Shown piece by piece: positions 9,056 to 19,806 of a stretch of 64,000 nucleotides of DNA (within the stretch, counting starts at the first letter, position 1; the number at the start of each line of letters is the position of its first letter). The notes beneath the pieces were generated by a model. The model saw only the letters and a list, made by a program, of their open reading frames with translations, was not told the DNA's origin and did not search any database. This DNA is from Vibrio sp. Isolate34 (GTDB taxonomy: Bacteria; Pseudomonadota; Gammaproteobacteria; Enterobacterales; Vibrionaceae). Where the stretch lies: assembly GCF_022397915.1 (NCBI RefSeq), contig NZ_JAKEUO010000013.1:98110-162109 (forward strand), in the 5' to 3' direction. A program made the position numbers and the translations under genes.

Positions 9056-9166
9056 CGACCCTTCTTAAGCCGAGGGTCACCTAGCCAACTGACGTTGTTA
9101 GTGAACTTATGATTTGTTCACAAATATATAGAGCCAATCGCGATTATTGCGGTTGGCTATTTTTTT
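9056..9166 (+). ncRNA. qrr: Qrr quorum-regulatory small RNA
   Basis: About 110 nt. It has the Vibrio Qrr layout: a first hairpin (GACCC...GGGTC, 9057-9078), the invariant pairing region GCCAACTGACGTTGTTAGTG (9084-9103), a second hairpin (GTGAAC / GTTCAC), and an intrinsic terminator (AGCCAATCGC / GCGGTTGGCT with 7 Ts). Qrr RNAs act with Hfq to pair with luxR/hapR, aphA and other mRNAs; they are made at low cell density by phosphorylated LuxO and sigma-54. The matching promoter and LuxO boxes lie directly upstream. Which numbered Qrr this is cannot be told without comparison. Confidence 0.95.
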
Positions 9167-9290
9167 GCCTGCCGTTTGGCCATCTCTAATCTCTATCGCT
9201 TATTCCCCATTCTCCAAGCGAAAAAAAAGCCAGCCACCATCGGTGACTAGCTTATGTTTTCTCGAATCAATCTTGAATCATGAACCTGTT

Positions 9291-11999
9291 TTAGTACCCC
9301 ATCAACTGAAGTAAGTTCTCTGCTGTGCTTATCGCTTCTTTACGGTTAGCAATGTTGAGCTTTTGGTACAGGTTACGAATGTGAGTCTTGATTGTGGTAC
9401 CTGCTACATCCAGCTCTTGAGCGATTTGCTCGTTACTGAACCCAGAGTAGATCAAGCCAAGTACTTGCCATTCACGCTGGGTGAGTGGGCTAGTGCGCAC
9501 AAGCTCAGGGATATTCGGGTGATTAACCAGATTCTCGACAAAATCTTCGTCAAAGTGAACCGAACGGCTACGTTGGGTGGTTGAGATATCTTTCATGATC
9601 TGCTGAGCACGATGACGTTCTAAATCGCCCAATCCAGGCTTATTGCTCAGCTTATCTAAGATATGTCCGATAGTTCCACCGTCGACCAAGAAGTTACCGA
9701 CCATACCGGTTTGGTTGGTCATGTGTAGGGCTTCTTCTAGCAATACGCGCGCACTGTCTTCATCGTTGATCTGGGTGCGTAATACCGCTTCAACGATTAA
9801 GTTTCTGTTGGTATCCGTAATCAGATGCGAACGTTGAGCTTCACTTTTTAAGAATGCCAATGCTTCTTCTGCTTCTTCATACTGTTCAAGGATAATGTGA
9901 GCACGCACGATGTTACGCCATTGAAGTTGGCAGAAGTGGTTGCTCGCTGATTCTGGTCGAACAGCAACGCTCAACCAGTCACGGATTGCGTCTTTATCGC
10001 CTTTCACTTGCCAGAATAAGATCAGAGACAGTGAAGCATTCGCTGTCCAATCCACATGGTAAGTTGATTGGCGCAACAAGTGCTGAATCTGGTCGATAAA
10101 CTTCGACGCTTTATCTATCTCGCCGCGGCTTAGTGAAATACGAGCCAGCATCGAGTAGCTGTGTAGGTGCTTACTTGGTGAATGGTGACCAAGAATATCT
10201 AAGCCCTTATAGCAACACTCTTCTGCTTCATCTAATCGGTTCCAACACCAGAAAATCTGCGCTCGAACACGCAATAAGAATTCATGTAGAGGTACGTATT
10301 GAAGTTGGTGTTCTTCAATCAGCTTGAATGCGCTGTCTTGCAGTTCGAATGCGGCTTGAACGTAGCCTTGAGCGATCAGAATTTCACTTTGCTGGAGAAT
10401 CGCCCACAGCGCTTGATGGTAAACCTGATATTGGCGAGCGAGCTTCTCGGTTTGTTGCATCATCGGCAGAGCACGGCTCAAGTTACCCATTACGTGATTC
10501 ACTTCGCCGACAACCGAGGTTGCGACAATGCGACTACGGTAAACCGTTGTATTCAGCTGGCTCAATGAAAGCTCTGCTAACTCGAGTGCTTTTTCTGGTT
10601 CATTGCTGTTGATCGCGACTTGTGCACGCAATGCGTTGTATTGACCTTGTTGTTGAGTATCCAGTTCGATGTTTCGAGCTTGATACTGAGTTTCGGCTTC
10701 TTCTAACAGAGTACCCACTTGATCATAACGGTGCTGACTTTGCGCTAGCCATGCACGCAGCATTGACAGTTTCGGCTCACTGTAGAGTTGGTCAGTAGTC
10801 AGCTGTTTGATCGCCATTTCTAATGATGAAAGCTCACCTTGGTTGAACATCTGCCAACCGTGTTCACTGAGGATCTGAACAATCAGTTGTGGGTCGTCTG
10901 CGCGCTGTGCGTGTCGCAAAGCTTGGTGAGGCGTTTTCTGTTTGATCCAAGCTTTAGCTGCACTGCGATGCAATTCCGCTTCTTGTTGCGGAATGCGAGC
11001 TTGTCGTTCGTGGGCGAGGAATTCACCAAATAGGTTATGGAAGCGGTACCAGTTTTTCTCGCCCTCGAGAGGGTAGATGAACAAGCCAAATCGGTTGAGC
11101 GATTCGATCATACCGAGTGCGTCTTCACGTTGTGTTAGTGCGCAAACAAGTTCGTCATTGAAGTGATCAAGCACCGAACACTGCATCAAGAACTGTCGGG
11201 TTTCTTTGTCTAGCAGGTCAAAGACTTCCTCAACCAAGTAATCCCAAAGGTGGGCATGGTTAAAGTGGGAGAACGACTCGGCAGATTGTGCCAACGTACG
11301 TTTTTGGTGCTGTGCTTGAAGGGCAATAAGCTGTAATGCAGAAGGCCAACCCTCTACATAACTACAGATACTGCCAGCGGTAGTGTCGTCAATGCCGTCG
11401 GCGACGCGTTGATTGAAGAAGCGTGTGGTTTCTTCTGTATCAAAAGCCAGAGAGTCGTTGCCAATTTCAATCATCAAATCACGAACACGCAGGTTAGCTG
11501 TACCCAGCGGCGGTGTGCCGCGACTGGTCACAACAAGCGTTAGGTTGTCGGGCATGTGTTTGAGGAAAAAGCGCATCGCTTCATGGATGTCGTCATTGTT
11601 CACCAAGTGATAGTCATCCAACACAAGGAAACACTCGTGGTGGAATTCAGACATCTCAGCAAACACTTCACTTAATAAAGAATGCAGCGATGAAAACTGT
11701 CGTTTCTCTGCCAGCTTTTGGGCATTCGGGCAGGCATTTTGAGTCGCTTTATTAAGGGATTGAAGTAGGTAGTTGATGAAACGGAAGGCATCGTTGTCAC
11801 TATCATCGATGCTGTACCAACCTACATTCGGTTTTTCTACCAGCCATTGGGCAGCCATGGTGGTTTTGCCGTATCCAGCTGGAGAGCGGAACAGTACTAG
11901 CTTATAGCAATCTGCATTCTGAAGCAGATCGAGAACCCTAGGTCGCAGAATTGCATTGTGTAAGCGGCCGGGACGAGTCAGTTTCGAAGGGATCCACAT
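9291..11999 (-). CDS. malT: MalT, ATP-dependent maltotriose-responsive activator
   Basis: A 902-residue STAND-class activator, the expected MalT length (E. coli 901). Residues about 1-250 hold the NTPase with P-loop AGYGKTT and the Walker B region CFLVLDDYH; the middle is a long TPR-like sensor solenoid; residues about 835-895 are a LuxR-type HTH ([32 protein letters not shown]). MalT binds ATP and maltotriose, oligomerises and activates mal promoters. It is divergent from malPQ, as in enterobacteria, and should control that promoter and malEFG/malK. The ATG has no strong Shine-Dalgarno sequence, consistent with low expression. Confidence 0.96.
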   Translation of the reverse strand: MWIPSKLTRPGRLHNAILRPRVLDLLQNADCYKLVLFRSPAGYGKTTMAAQWLVEKPNVGWYSIDDSDNDAFRFINYLLQSLNKATQNACPNAQKLAEKRQFSSLHSLLSEVFAEMSEFHHECFLVLDDYHLVNNDDIHEAMRFFLKHMPDNLTLVVTSRGTPPLGTANLRVRDLMIEIGNDSLAFDTEETTRFFNQRVADGIDDTTAGSICSYVEGWPSALQLIALQAQHQKRTLAQSAESFSHFNHAHLWDYLVEEVFDLLDKETRQFLMQCSVLDHFNDELVCALTQREDALGMIESLNRFGLFIYPLEGEKNWYRFHNLFGEFLAHERQARIPQQEAELHRSAAKAWIKQKTPHQALRHAQRADDPQLIVQILSEHGWQMFNQGELSSLEMAIKQLTTDQLYSEPKLSMLRAWLAQSQHRYDQVGTLLEEAETQYQARNIELDTQQQGQYNALRAQVAINSNEPEKALELAELSLSQLNTTVYRSRIVATSVVGEVNHVMGNLSRALPMMQQTEKLARQYQVYHQALWAILQQSEILIAQGYVQAAFELQDSAFKLIEEHQLQYVPLHEFLLRVRAQIFWCWNRLDEAEECCYKGLDILGHHSPSKHLHSYSMLARISLSRGEIDKASKFIDQIQHLLRQSTYHVDWTANASLSLILFWQVKGDKDAIRDWLSVAVRPESASNHFCQLQWRNIVRAHIILEQYEEAEEALAFLKSEAQRSHLITDTNRNLIVEAVLRTQINDEDSARVLLEEALHMTNQTGMVGNFLVDGGTIGHILDKLSNKPGLGDLERHRAQQIMKDISTTQRSRSVHFDEDFVENLVNHPNIPELVRTSPLTQREWQVLGLIYSGFSNEQIAQELDVAGTTIKTHIRNLYQKLNIANRKEAISTAENLLQLMGY

Positions 12000-12188
12000 G
12001 TCGAAGTTTTACACCTATTCCGTGGCTATGTTCTGGAATATCTCAATCTATCGTTGAGTGCAGTCCAATGACATTAGCCTAATTACTTAAGTCTTTACTC
12101 ATATTACGTGAAGCAAAACGATACCGACTATGATCCTCCTCAGAAACCTTGCACTCCTGCATGTTTTTGGGGTTCTACGCCCTTTATT

Positions 12189-12204
12189 TGTGACTTTGCT
12201 CACC
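12189..12204. promoter_or_regulatory. Candidate CRP site upstream of malT
   Basis: TGTGA-N6-TCACC, with a perfect GTGA-N6-TCAC core, in the malT-malP divergent region about 190 bases from the malT start. CRP control of malT is known in E. coli; use here is inference. Confidence 0.6.
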
Positions 12205-12370
12205 TTACGGGTGGTTTGTGAATGTGACTTTGTCCTTTCTTACACATGTTTTTATGTAATAGATGAGAGTCCAAAAATATTTTCGTGATCTGAAACTCAG
12301 ATTTGGCAATGACTTTAAATGGGTTAAATAAAAGTCACATCAATTGAAGTTAAGTTATCGAACGGGAGCT

Positions 12371-12386
12371 TGTGATCTTAATCACT
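12371..12386. promoter_or_regulatory. Candidate CRP site upstream of malP
   Basis: TGTGA-TCTTAA-TCACT, a near-perfect CRP dyad (GTGA-N6-TCAC), 180 bases before the malP start. Together with the site at 12189 it makes the 566-base malT-malP gap a likely catabolite-controlled divergent promoter region. Confidence 0.65.
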
Positions 12387-12487
12387 CCAAGTTTTTATTC
12401 TGGGCTAGAACATGAGAGTCAGATCACTAACCCAATCTGGGTACGCCCCCTACGCCCTCCCATCTACTCCTTGTTTGGCGCGTTAGC

Positions 12488-12494
12488 GGGAGGA
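12488..12494 (+). promoter_or_regulatory. Candidate MalT box of malPQ
   Basis: GGGAGGA matches the MalT core GGGA(T/G)GA exactly, 72 bases before malP. A weaker inverted relative (CCCTCCCATC, 12457-12466) lies about 25 bases upstream. MalT usually binds several such boxes. Confidence 0.5.
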
Positions 12495-12565
12495 TGTTTA
12501 GTTTCTGGTGACCATGCACGATATGTCACAGATGAATTAGAACTATTAAAAGCGAGATTTCTGAA

Positions 12566-15019
12566 ATGAAACCAACTCAGCAAAAAACTTTCGATAAAGT
12601 GTCGTTCCAAGAAAGCGTTAAGAAACATCTATCTGCAACCTACGCAACTACTATAGAAAACGCAGATAGCCGCGCATGGTACCTAGCAATGGGTCGCGCG
12701 TTAGCCGAACTTACAACATTTGACCTGTTAGAAACTGAAAACGATGAAAAAATCAAAAACGCGAAGAGTGTTAACTACCTTTCGTTAGAATTCTTGATTG
12801 GCCGTCTGACGGGTAACAACCTAATCAGCATGGGTCTGTATGAGCAAATCACTCATGCAATGGAAGAGCTAGGTCAAAACCTAACGGATCTTCTAGAAGA
12901 AGAACGCGACCCATCACTAGGTAATGGTGGTCTTGGTCGTCTAGCTGCTTGTTTCATGGATTCTTGTGCCGCTCAAGAATACCCAACAGTAGGCTACGGT
13001 CTTCACTACGAATACGGTCTATTCAAGCAGTCTTTCCAAGACGGTCGCCAACAAGAATCACCTGACGCGTGGCGCGGTGTTGAAGGTTACCCGTGGGAAG
13101 TAGCTCGTCCAGAACTAGCACAACACATTGGTTTTTACGGTCATGTAGAAGTTGAATTCATTGACGGTAAAGAAGTACGTACTTGGGTTCCAGGTATGGA
13201 AGTAAAAGCAATGCCTTGGGATCTACCAATCGTAGGTTACGAGTCAAGCACGGTTTACCCGCTGCGTCTTTGGGAATGTCAGGCAATCGCACCATTCTCA
13301 CTAGCAAGCTTTAACAACGGTGATTACTTCGAAGCGCAACACTCGCTAATCGATGCAGGTAACATCACTAAGGTTCTTTACCCGAACGACAACCACGAGA
13401 AAGGTAAGACACTGCGTCTAATGCAGCAGTACTTCCACTCAGCAGCATCGGTTCGCGATATTCTACGTCGTCACGAAGCAGCAGGTTTCTCTCTAGAAGA
13501 TCTGCCTAAGCAAGAAACAATTCAGCTTAACGATACGCACCCAACGATTGCGATTCCTGAGCTAATGCGCATCCTGATTGACGAGAAAGGTCTATCTTGG
13601 GATCAAGCATGGGAAATCAGTGCTCACACGTTCGCTTACACGAACCACACACTACTTCCAGAAGCACTAGAGACTTGGTCTGAATCTTTGATCAACCGTC
13701 TTCTTCCACGTCACATGGAAATCATCTTTGAAATCAACCACCGCTTCATGCAAGAAGTTCGCAAGATGTGGCCTGGTGACGGTGAGAAGCAAGCGAAGCT
13801 TTCTATCATTCAAGAGGGTTTCCACCGCATGGTTCGCATGGCAAACCTATGTGTGATTGGTTCTTACAAAGTAAATGGTGTAGCTGCGCTTCACTCTCAA
13901 CTGGTTAAGAAAGACTTGTTCCCTGAGTTCAACGAAATCTTCCCAGGTAAACTGACTAACGTAACGAACGGCATCACGCCACGTCGTTGGTTGAAGTTCT
14001 GTAACCCAGGCCTATCTGCGCTAATTACTGGCAAGATCGGTACTGAGTGGCCTGCAAAACTTGAGCAGCTAGAAGGCATCGCTAAGTTTGCAACAGACGC
14101 GAAATTCCAAAAAGAATTCATGGCTGTTAAGAAAGAAAACAAACAGCGTCTTGCTGATTGGGTTCAAGAGAACATGGGTATCGAGCTAGATACTAACGCT
14201 ATCTTCGACGTGCAAATCAAGCGTCTGCACGAATACAAGCGTCAGCACCTAGATTTGCTACACATTCTATCTCTGTACCACCGTATTCTTAACGAACCTA
14301 GTTTCGAGTGTGAGCCTCGCGTATGTTTCTTCGCAGCGAAAGCAGCACCGGGTTACCACCTAGCGAAAGAAATCATCTTCGCGGTTAACAAGATTGCAGA
14401 GAAGATCAACAACGATCCTCGCATCGGCAACAAGCTTAAAGTGGTATTCATCCCTGACTACCGTGTAAGCATGGCTGAAATCATCATCCCTGCAGCAGAC
14501 GTTTCTCAGCAAATCTCACTGGCTGGTAAAGAAGCATCAGGTACGGGCAACATGAAGATGGCTCTAAACGGCGCTCTAACTATCGGTACGATGGATGGCG
14601 CGAACGTTGAGATTCGTGAAGAAGTTGGCGATGAGAATATCTACATCTTCGGCCTAGACGTTGATGGCGTTCAAGCACTGAAAGCTCAGGGCTACAACCC
14701 ATACGATTACTACAATGCAGACCCACTACTGAAAGCATCTCTAGACCTATTGACTGGCGATGAGTTCACTCCAGGTCAACCAGGTCTTCTACGTGCAACG
14801 TTTGATAGCCTGCTAGATGGCGGTGACCCATACCTATGTCTTGCTGACTTCGCATCTTACGTGAAAGCGCACGAAGACATGGGCACGCAATACAAAGACC
14901 AAGCAGGTTGGGCAAAGAAAGCAATTCTTAACACAGCATTGGTTGGTAAGTTCACATCAGACCGCTCTATCCGCGACTACGTGAACAACATCTGGAAACT
15001 AGAAGCGGTTAACCGTTAA
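12566..15019 (+). CDS. malP: Maltodextrin/glycogen phosphorylase MalP
   Basis: An 817-residue alpha-glucan phosphorylase that releases glucose-1-phosphate from the non-reducing ends of maltodextrins. The PLP-lysine motif is clear (KEASGTGNMKMALNGALTIG), as are ERDPSLGNGGLGRLAACF, QLNDTHP and KRLHEYKRQ. Size fits GlgP/MalP (E. coli 815 and 797). The name MalP rather than GlgP comes from the position, divergent from malT and upstream of malQ. It is rich in common codons, suggesting high expression. A strong hairpin follows before malQ. Confidence 0.94.
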   Translation: MKPTQQKTFDKVSFQESVKKHLSATYATTIENADSRAWYLAMGRALAELTTFDLLETENDEKIKNAKSVNYLSLEFLIGRLTGNNLISMGLYEQITHAMEELGQNLTDLLEEERDPSLGNGGLGRLAACFMDSCAAQEYPTVGYGLHYEYGLFKQSFQDGRQQESPDAWRGVEGYPWEVARPELAQHIGFYGHVEVEFIDGKEVRTWVPGMEVKAMPWDLPIVGYESSTVYPLRLWECQAIAPFSLASFNNGDYFEAQHSLIDAGNITKVLYPNDNHEKGKTLRLMQQYFHSAASVRDILRRHEAAGFSLEDLPKQETIQLNDTHPTIAIPELMRILIDEKGLSWDQAWEISAHTFAYTNHTLLPEALETWSESLINRLLPRHMEIIFEINHRFMQEVRKMWPGDGEKQAKLSIIQEGFHRMVRMANLCVIGSYKVNGVAALHSQLVKKDLFPEFNEIFPGKLTNVTNGITPRRWLKFCNPGLSALITGKIGTEWPAKLEQLEGIAKFATDAKFQKEFMAVKKENKQRLADWVQENMGIELDTNAIFDVQIKRLHEYKRQHLDLLHILSLYHRILNEPSFECEPRVCFFAAKAAPGYHLAKEIIFAVNKIAEKINNDPRIGNKLKVVFIPDYRVSMAEIIIPAADVSQQISLAGKEASGTGNMKMALNGALTIGTMDGANVEIREEVGDENIYIFGLDVDGVQALKAQGYNPYDYYNADPLLKASLDLLTGDEFTPGQPGLLRATFDSLLDGGDPYLCLADFASYVKAHEDMGTQYKDQAGWAKKAILNTALVGKFTSDRSIRDYVNNIWKLEAVNR

Positions 15020-15031
15020 TAGTTCCCAAGT

Positions 15032-15056
15032 AGCCAAGGCAGCCTCTGCCTTGGCT
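15032..15056 (+). other. malP-malQ intercistronic hairpin
   Basis: A perfect 11-base stem AGCCAAGGCAG / CTGCCTTGGCT with a 3-base loop, 12 bases past the malP stop and without a following T run. More likely a 3'-end stabilising or partial-termination element than a full terminator, because malQ has no obvious other promoter. It would favour MalP over MalQ output. Confidence 0.65.
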
Positions 15057-15194
15057 CAATTAGCTTGTGAGCAAACAGACGGCTTATCCGATAGCAATGC
15101 TTACAAACTGATTGTCACAAGCTAATTGATTAGTAAAAATTAAATAAACAACCCTACAAAAATTGAAAGCGTCAGAACGTTTTCGGAGAGAGCG

Positions 15195-17375
15195 ATGAAA
15201 GAACAGACCGTATTAAAACAAGTCGCAGAAATGGCAAACATTGCCGACAGTTACGTTAGTGCGTGGGGCGATGAAGCACAGGTATCAGACGAAACTATCA
15301 CGTCTCTATTGGCTTCATTGGGCTACGATACAAGCAGCGATGATGCACTATTAAAGTCAGCAGAAAGAAAACACAAAAAAGATGTACTAGACCCAGTTCT
15401 TGTCTTGCGTGATGGTGAGCCAGTAGAAGTGGCGCTGAATTTAGGTGTTAGTGCTCGTGAAAGCGAGTTCAGCTGGCGCTTAGAAACCGAGCAAGGAGAG
15501 GTACTCGAAGGCTATCTTCAATCTCAAGTCGTTCGTGATGAGCGTGCCGAGGGTGGGCCTTTAGTGTTTGCATTGCCAAGTGATTTGGCATGGGGTTATC
15601 ACAAGCTAATTGTGAGCCGTAAGCGCCGTAAGAAGCCTTACGAGATGACACTAATTATTACGCCAAAAGCGTGTTTCAAACAGTCTCCAATAGAGCAAGG
15701 CAAAAAGCTTTGGGGACCAAGTGTTCAGCTTTATACACTAAGAACGCAGCACAACTGGGGTATTGGTGACTTCGGAGACCTAAAACAGTTGGTTGCTGAT
15801 ATCGCGTCTCGTGGCGGTGACTTCGTTGGTCTAAACCCGATTCACTCATTGTTTCCTGCGAACCCTGAAGGTGCGAGCCCATACAGCCCGTCTTCACGTC
15901 GTTGGTTGAACATCTTATACATTGATGTGAGCTCAGTTCCTGAATTTGCATTAAGTGCAGAAGCACAACAAACCGTAGGCAGTGCAGAGTTCCAACAACG
16001 CCTACAGAAAGCTCGTGATGCACACTGGGTGAACTACACCGAAGTGTCTGAGCTTAAGATGAGCATCTTACCTTTGCTATTCGCAGAGTTTAAGACTCGT
16101 CACCTAGACAAGAACAGCGATCGTGCACAAGCCTTCCTAGCATTTGTGGAAGAGGGCGGCGATAGCCTGATGCACCAAGCGGCGTTCGATGCACTGCATG
16201 GTGAACTGCATGCTGAAGATTCTGGCATGTGGGGTTGGCCGGTATTCCCTGAGAAATACCGTACATTCGACAGCCCAGCAACACAGAAATACATCAAAGA
16301 GAACCTAGAGCAAGTGCATCTTTACATGTACCTGCAATGGTTAGCAGATTGCCAAATCAATGATGCTCAATCGCTTGCGGAAGAGAAAGGTATGGCGGTT
16401 GGTCTGTACCGAGATCTAGCGGTTGGTGTTGCAGATTCAGGCAGCGAGACTTGGGCTGATGAAGGCAACCTAGTAATGGATGCAAGTATCGGTGCGCCAC
16501 CAGATATCCTTGGTCCTTTAGGCCAAAACTGGGGCTTACCACCACTGAACCCAGAAGTGCTTCTAGAAACAAGCTACGACGCTTACATCAAGTTGCTTCG
16601 TGCGAACATGAAGCATTGTGGTGCACTGCGTATTGACCACGTATTAGGTCTACTGCGTTTATGGTGGATTCCAAAAGGTGAAAACGCAACGAAAGGCGCG
16701 TACATCTACTACCCAGTACAAGACATGCTGTCGATTCTTGCGCTTGAATCTCACCGTTACCAATGTAGCGTTATCGGTGAAGACTTAGGTACGGTGCCAG
16801 ATGAGATTGTAGACATCTTAGCGGATGCGGGCGTGCACTCTTACAAAGTGTTCTTCTTCGAAACATCAGAAGAAGATGGTGGTTTCATCTCTCCGAAGCA
16901 CTACGCATCACAATCAATGGCGGCTCTATGTACGCACGATATGCCAACATTACGTGGCTTCTGGCACTGTGATGACTTGAAGATGGGCCAAGAGATTGGT
17001 TTATATCCAGACGCAGCACAACTAGAAACTCTGTTCGATGACCGTCTTGAGTGTAAGCAAGGTATCTTAGATTCAGTAGCATGGCACGGTTTCCTACCTG
17101 AAGGTGTTGGCCGCGATGCAAGCCAAGTACCGATGGACTCTTACCTTGCGGAAGCACTTCAACTGCACGTTGCAGCGGGTGGTTCAACATTGCTAAGTGT
17201 GCAATTGGAAGACTGGCTAGAGATGGATAAGCCAGTAAACATTCCTGGTACCGTCGATGAGTACCCTAACTGGCGTCGTAAACTATCAATGAACTTGGAC
17301 GAAATCTTTGCCCACGAAGGCGTTAATCGCATCGCTTCTAAGCTGACAGAAGTTCGAGAAAAAGCAGGTAAATGA
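15195..17375 (+). CDS. malQ: 4-alpha-glucanotransferase MalQ (amylomaltase)
   Basis: A 726-residue GH77 enzyme that disproportionates maltodextrins, releasing glucose and making longer chains for MalP. It has an N-terminal extension (about residues 1-150) found in the bacterial MalQ branch, the GDFGDLKQLV region, NWGLPPLNP, the nucleophile motif RIDHVLGL, and the acid/base motif IGEDLGTVP. E. coli MalQ is 694 residues. It starts at an ATG after CGGAGAGAGCG, 175 bases after malP, and is ended by the terminator at 17488. Confidence 0.95.
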   Translation: MKEQTVLKQVAEMANIADSYVSAWGDEAQVSDETITSLLASLGYDTSSDDALLKSAERKHKKDVLDPVLVLRDGEPVEVALNLGVSARESEFSWRLETEQGEVLEGYLQSQVVRDERAEGGPLVFALPSDLAWGYHKLIVSRKRRKKPYEMTLIITPKACFKQSPIEQGKKLWGPSVQLYTLRTQHNWGIGDFGDLKQLVADIASRGGDFVGLNPIHSLFPANPEGASPYSPSSRRWLNILYIDVSSVPEFALSAEAQQTVGSAEFQQRLQKARDAHWVNYTEVSELKMSILPLLFAEFKTRHLDKNSDRAQAFLAFVEEGGDSLMHQAAFDALHGELHAEDSGMWGWPVFPEKYRTFDSPATQKYIKENLEQVHLYMYLQWLADCQINDAQSLAEEKGMAVGLYRDLAVGVADSGSETWADEGNLVMDASIGAPPDILGPLGQNWGLPPLNPEVLLETSYDAYIKLLRANMKHCGALRIDHVLGLLRLWWIPKGENATKGAYIYYPVQDMLSILALESHRYQCSVIGEDLGTVPDEIVDILADAGVHSYKVFFFETSEEDGGFISPKHYASQSMAALCTHDMPTLRGFWHCDDLKMGQEIGLYPDAAQLETLFDDRLECKQGILDSVAWHGFLPEGVGRDASQVPMDSYLAEALQLHVAAGGSTLLSVQLEDWLEMDKPVNIPGTVDEYPNWRRKLSMNLDEIFAHEGVNRIASKLTEVREKAGK

Positions 17376-17487
17376 TGGGTTTGAGTGGCTTTGAATATAG
17401 GTGGTTTTTTGCTTACGGCATACGAAACTACAACCTTGGTCACTCAATAATGAATGCTCATCTGGTAGAATAAATCGTCGTTATATT

Positions 17488-17512
17488 GCCCGCACTAATA
17501 GCGGGCATTTTT
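17488..17512 (+). terminator. Intrinsic terminator of malPQ
   Basis: Stem GCCCGC / GCGGGC (17488-17493 and 17501-17506) followed by ATTTTTGTATT. It lies between malQ and glgB and overlaps the longest possible glgB reading frame, which argues against the ATG at 17486 as the real glgB start. Confidence 0.75.
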
Positions 17513-17551
17513 GTATTATATTTTTTGGATGTTTGGTTAGGGAGAAACGTT

Positions 17552-19735
17552 TTGGAACTAAGTTCGATTTCAAAGCAAAAACAAATATATACCCAACTAT
17601 CACAGGCTTGTTTCACTGACCCATTTGCGTTTTTAGGTCCATACCTACCTTCAGAGCAAGGTGCATTACGTGTATGGATCCCAGGGGCAGATAAAGTCGA
17701 GTTGATTGTTGGAAAGGAACCTCGTATTGAGTTAGAGCGAGAGGATGAAAGTGGATTCATTCTTAAGCAAGAAAGAGACTTGCGTTTTACTCACTATAAG
17801 CTCGCAGTTGATTGGGCGGGAGTAGAGCAGATCATCGATGATCCTTACCAGTATCATGATCTGTACGCGAGCTATGAAGATCTTCATACACCGAAAGATA
17901 TGTACCATCACATGGGGGCTCAGTTTATTACGCTAGAGCGTGATGGACAGACGATTTCAGGTACTCGTTTCTTGGTGTATGCACCGCACGCAACAGCGGC
18001 AAGCTTGGTGGGTAACTTCAACTCTTGGGATGGTCGCCGCCACCCAATGCAACGTCTAGATTACGGTATGTGGGGCCTATTCATTCCTGAACTGAAAGAG
18101 GGCGCTCAATACAAGTTTGAATTAAAAGGACCGGATGGCGAAGGCTTACCGCATAAAGCTGACCCATGGGGTTTCTACTCCGAGCAATACCCATCATTTT
18201 CTTCTGTGACTTACGATCACGCTCGTTATGAGTGGCAAGATGCCAAATGGCAAAATCGCCCAGTGACAGAGAAGCGTAAGGAAGCACTGTCGTTCTATGA
18301 ATTACATGCTGGTTCTTGGAAGCGCAATGCTGAAGGTGATTTTCTAAACTACCGCGAGTTAGCAGAAGAGCTGATCCCGTACCTCACCGAGCTTGGTTAC
18401 ACTCACGTCGAGTTGATGCCAGTTTCAGAACACCCTTTCTATGGTTCATGGGGCTACCAGCCAGTTGGTCTTTTCGCACCAACGAGCCGCTTTGGTTCTC
18501 CGGATGATTTCAAATACTTTGTCGACCAATGTCACCAAGCTGGTCTAGGTGTTGTACTTGACTGGGTTCCAGCACACTTCCCAAGTGATGATCACGGCTT
18601 GGCTAACTTCGATGGTACACCGCTGTTCCACGACCCAGATCCACGTCGTGGTTGGCACCAAGACTGGAACTCGTACATCTATGACTTAGGTCGCGAACAC
18701 GTACGTCGTTTCTTAGTGGCAAACGCGCTGTACTGGTTCGAGCAATTCCATATTGATGGTATTCGTGTGGATGCGGTAGCTTCAATGCTGTACCTCGATT
18801 ACTCGCGCAGCCATGATCAGTGGATTCCAAACGTGGATGGTGGCAACGAAAACTACGATGCTATCGCTACCCTTAAGTGGATGAACGAAGAAGTGTACAA
18901 GCACTTCCCGAATGCAATGACAATTGCGGAAGAGTCGACGGCTTTCCCTGGCGTTTCAGCGCCAACCTTTATGGGCGGTTTAGGCTTCGGCTTTAAGTGG
19001 AACATGGGTTGGATGCACGATAGCTTGTCTTACATTCAAGAAGACCCAATCAACCGTAAATATCACCACGATACGATTACCTTCCCGCTGGTTTATGCAC
19101 ACAGTGAGAACTACGTATTGTCTCTGTCTCATGATGAGGTGGTTTACGGTAAAGGTTCTATCCATAGCAAGATGCCGGGCGATGAGTGGCAGCAAACCGC
19201 TAACCTACGCGCTTACATGGGTTACATGTATGCACAACCGGGTAAGAAGTTGAACTTCATGGGGGCTGAATTTGGTCAAACGGCTGAATGGAACCATGAC
19301 GACCAACTGCAATGGTTCTTGTTAGATTATGAGCGTCATCAAGGTGTTCAGCGTTTAACCAAAGACCTGAATAATCTGTACCGTTCAGAAGCAGCAATGC
19401 ACGATCTTGATTTTGACCCGAAAGGCTTTGAATGGCGCCTTCAAGATTCAGCAGAAGCGAGTATCCTAGCGCACGAACGTATCAGTGAATCTGGTGAGCG
19501 TATATTAGTGGTATCTAACTTTACGCCAGTTCCTCACGAGCACTTTCGTTTAGGTGTGCCAGTACAAGGTGAGTACTCACTATTGTTGAATACAGACTCG
19601 ACTGACTACGCCGGTAGTGGTTTTGAAGTGAAGCAGACTGCGGAGATCGAATCAGTAGAAAGCGAAGGTCTGGATACATCGATTGAGTTGCGTTTACCGC
19701 CGCTATCAACAGTCTTCTATAAACTGAATTCGTAA
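17552..19735 (+). CDS. glgB: 1,4-alpha-glucan branching enzyme GlgB
   Basis: A GH13 enzyme that makes alpha-1,6 branches in glycogen. Two N-terminal beta modules (about residues 20-220) precede the catalytic barrel, with [18 protein letters not shown] (nucleophile Asp), [11 protein letters not shown] (acid Glu) and [13 protein letters not shown] place the start at the TTG at 17552, 7 bases after GGAG; this gives 727 residues against 728 in E. coli. An ATG lies in frame at 17486, but the extra 22 residues are hydrophobic and are read through a terminator hairpin. It follows malPQ and joins maltodextrin use to glycogen storage. No other glg gene is near. Confidence 0.94.
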   Translation: MELSSISKQKQIYTQLSQACFTDPFAFLGPYLPSEQGALRVWIPGADKVELIVGKEPRIELEREDESGFILKQERDLRFTHYKLAVDWAGVEQIIDDPYQYHDLYASYEDLHTPKDMYHHMGAQFITLERDGQTISGTRFLVYAPHATAASLVGNFNSWDGRRHPMQRLDYGMWGLFIPELKEGAQYKFELKGPDGEGLPHKADPWGFYSEQYPSFSSVTYDHARYEWQDAKWQNRPVTEKRKEALSFYELHAGSWKRNAEGDFLNYRELAEELIPYLTELGYTHVELMPVSEHPFYGSWGYQPVGLFAPTSRFGSPDDFKYFVDQCHQAGLGVVLDWVPAHFPSDDHGLANFDGTPLFHDPDPRRGWHQDWNSYIYDLGREHVRRFLVANALYWFEQFHIDGIRVDAVASMLYLDYSRSHDQWIPNVDGGNENYDAIATLKWMNEEVYKHFPNAMTIAEESTAFPGVSAPTFMGGLGFGFKWNMGWMHDSLSYIQEDPINRKYHHDTITFPLVYAHSENYVLSLSHDEVVYGKGSIHSKMPGDEWQQTANLRAYMGYMYAQPGKKLNFMGAEFGQTAEWNHDDQLQWFLLDYERHQGVQRLTKDLNNLYRSEAAMHDLDFDPKGFEWRLQDSAEASILAHERISESGERILVVSNFTPVPHEHFRLGVPVQGEYSLLLNTDSTDYAGSGFEVKQTAEIESVESEGLDTSIELRLPPLSTVFYKLNS

Positions 19736-19758
19736 TATAATTCACGTAGTAGAAAGTA

Positions 19759-19788
19759 TAAAAAGGGAACCTTATGGTTCCCTTTTTC
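19759..19788. terminator. Bidirectional terminator after glgB
   Basis: A 12-base stem AAAAAGGGAACC / GGTTCCCTTTTT with a 4-base loop, between convergent glgB and the TetR-like gene. Confidence 0.85.
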
Positions 19789-19806
19789 TATTTGAGAGTA
19801 TCTCGT

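Noticed and set aside
12372..12569. 65-residue frame upstream of malP
   Set aside because: It overlaps the CRP and MalT sites, has no ribosome-binding site and shows no protein-like composition; the region is a promoter.
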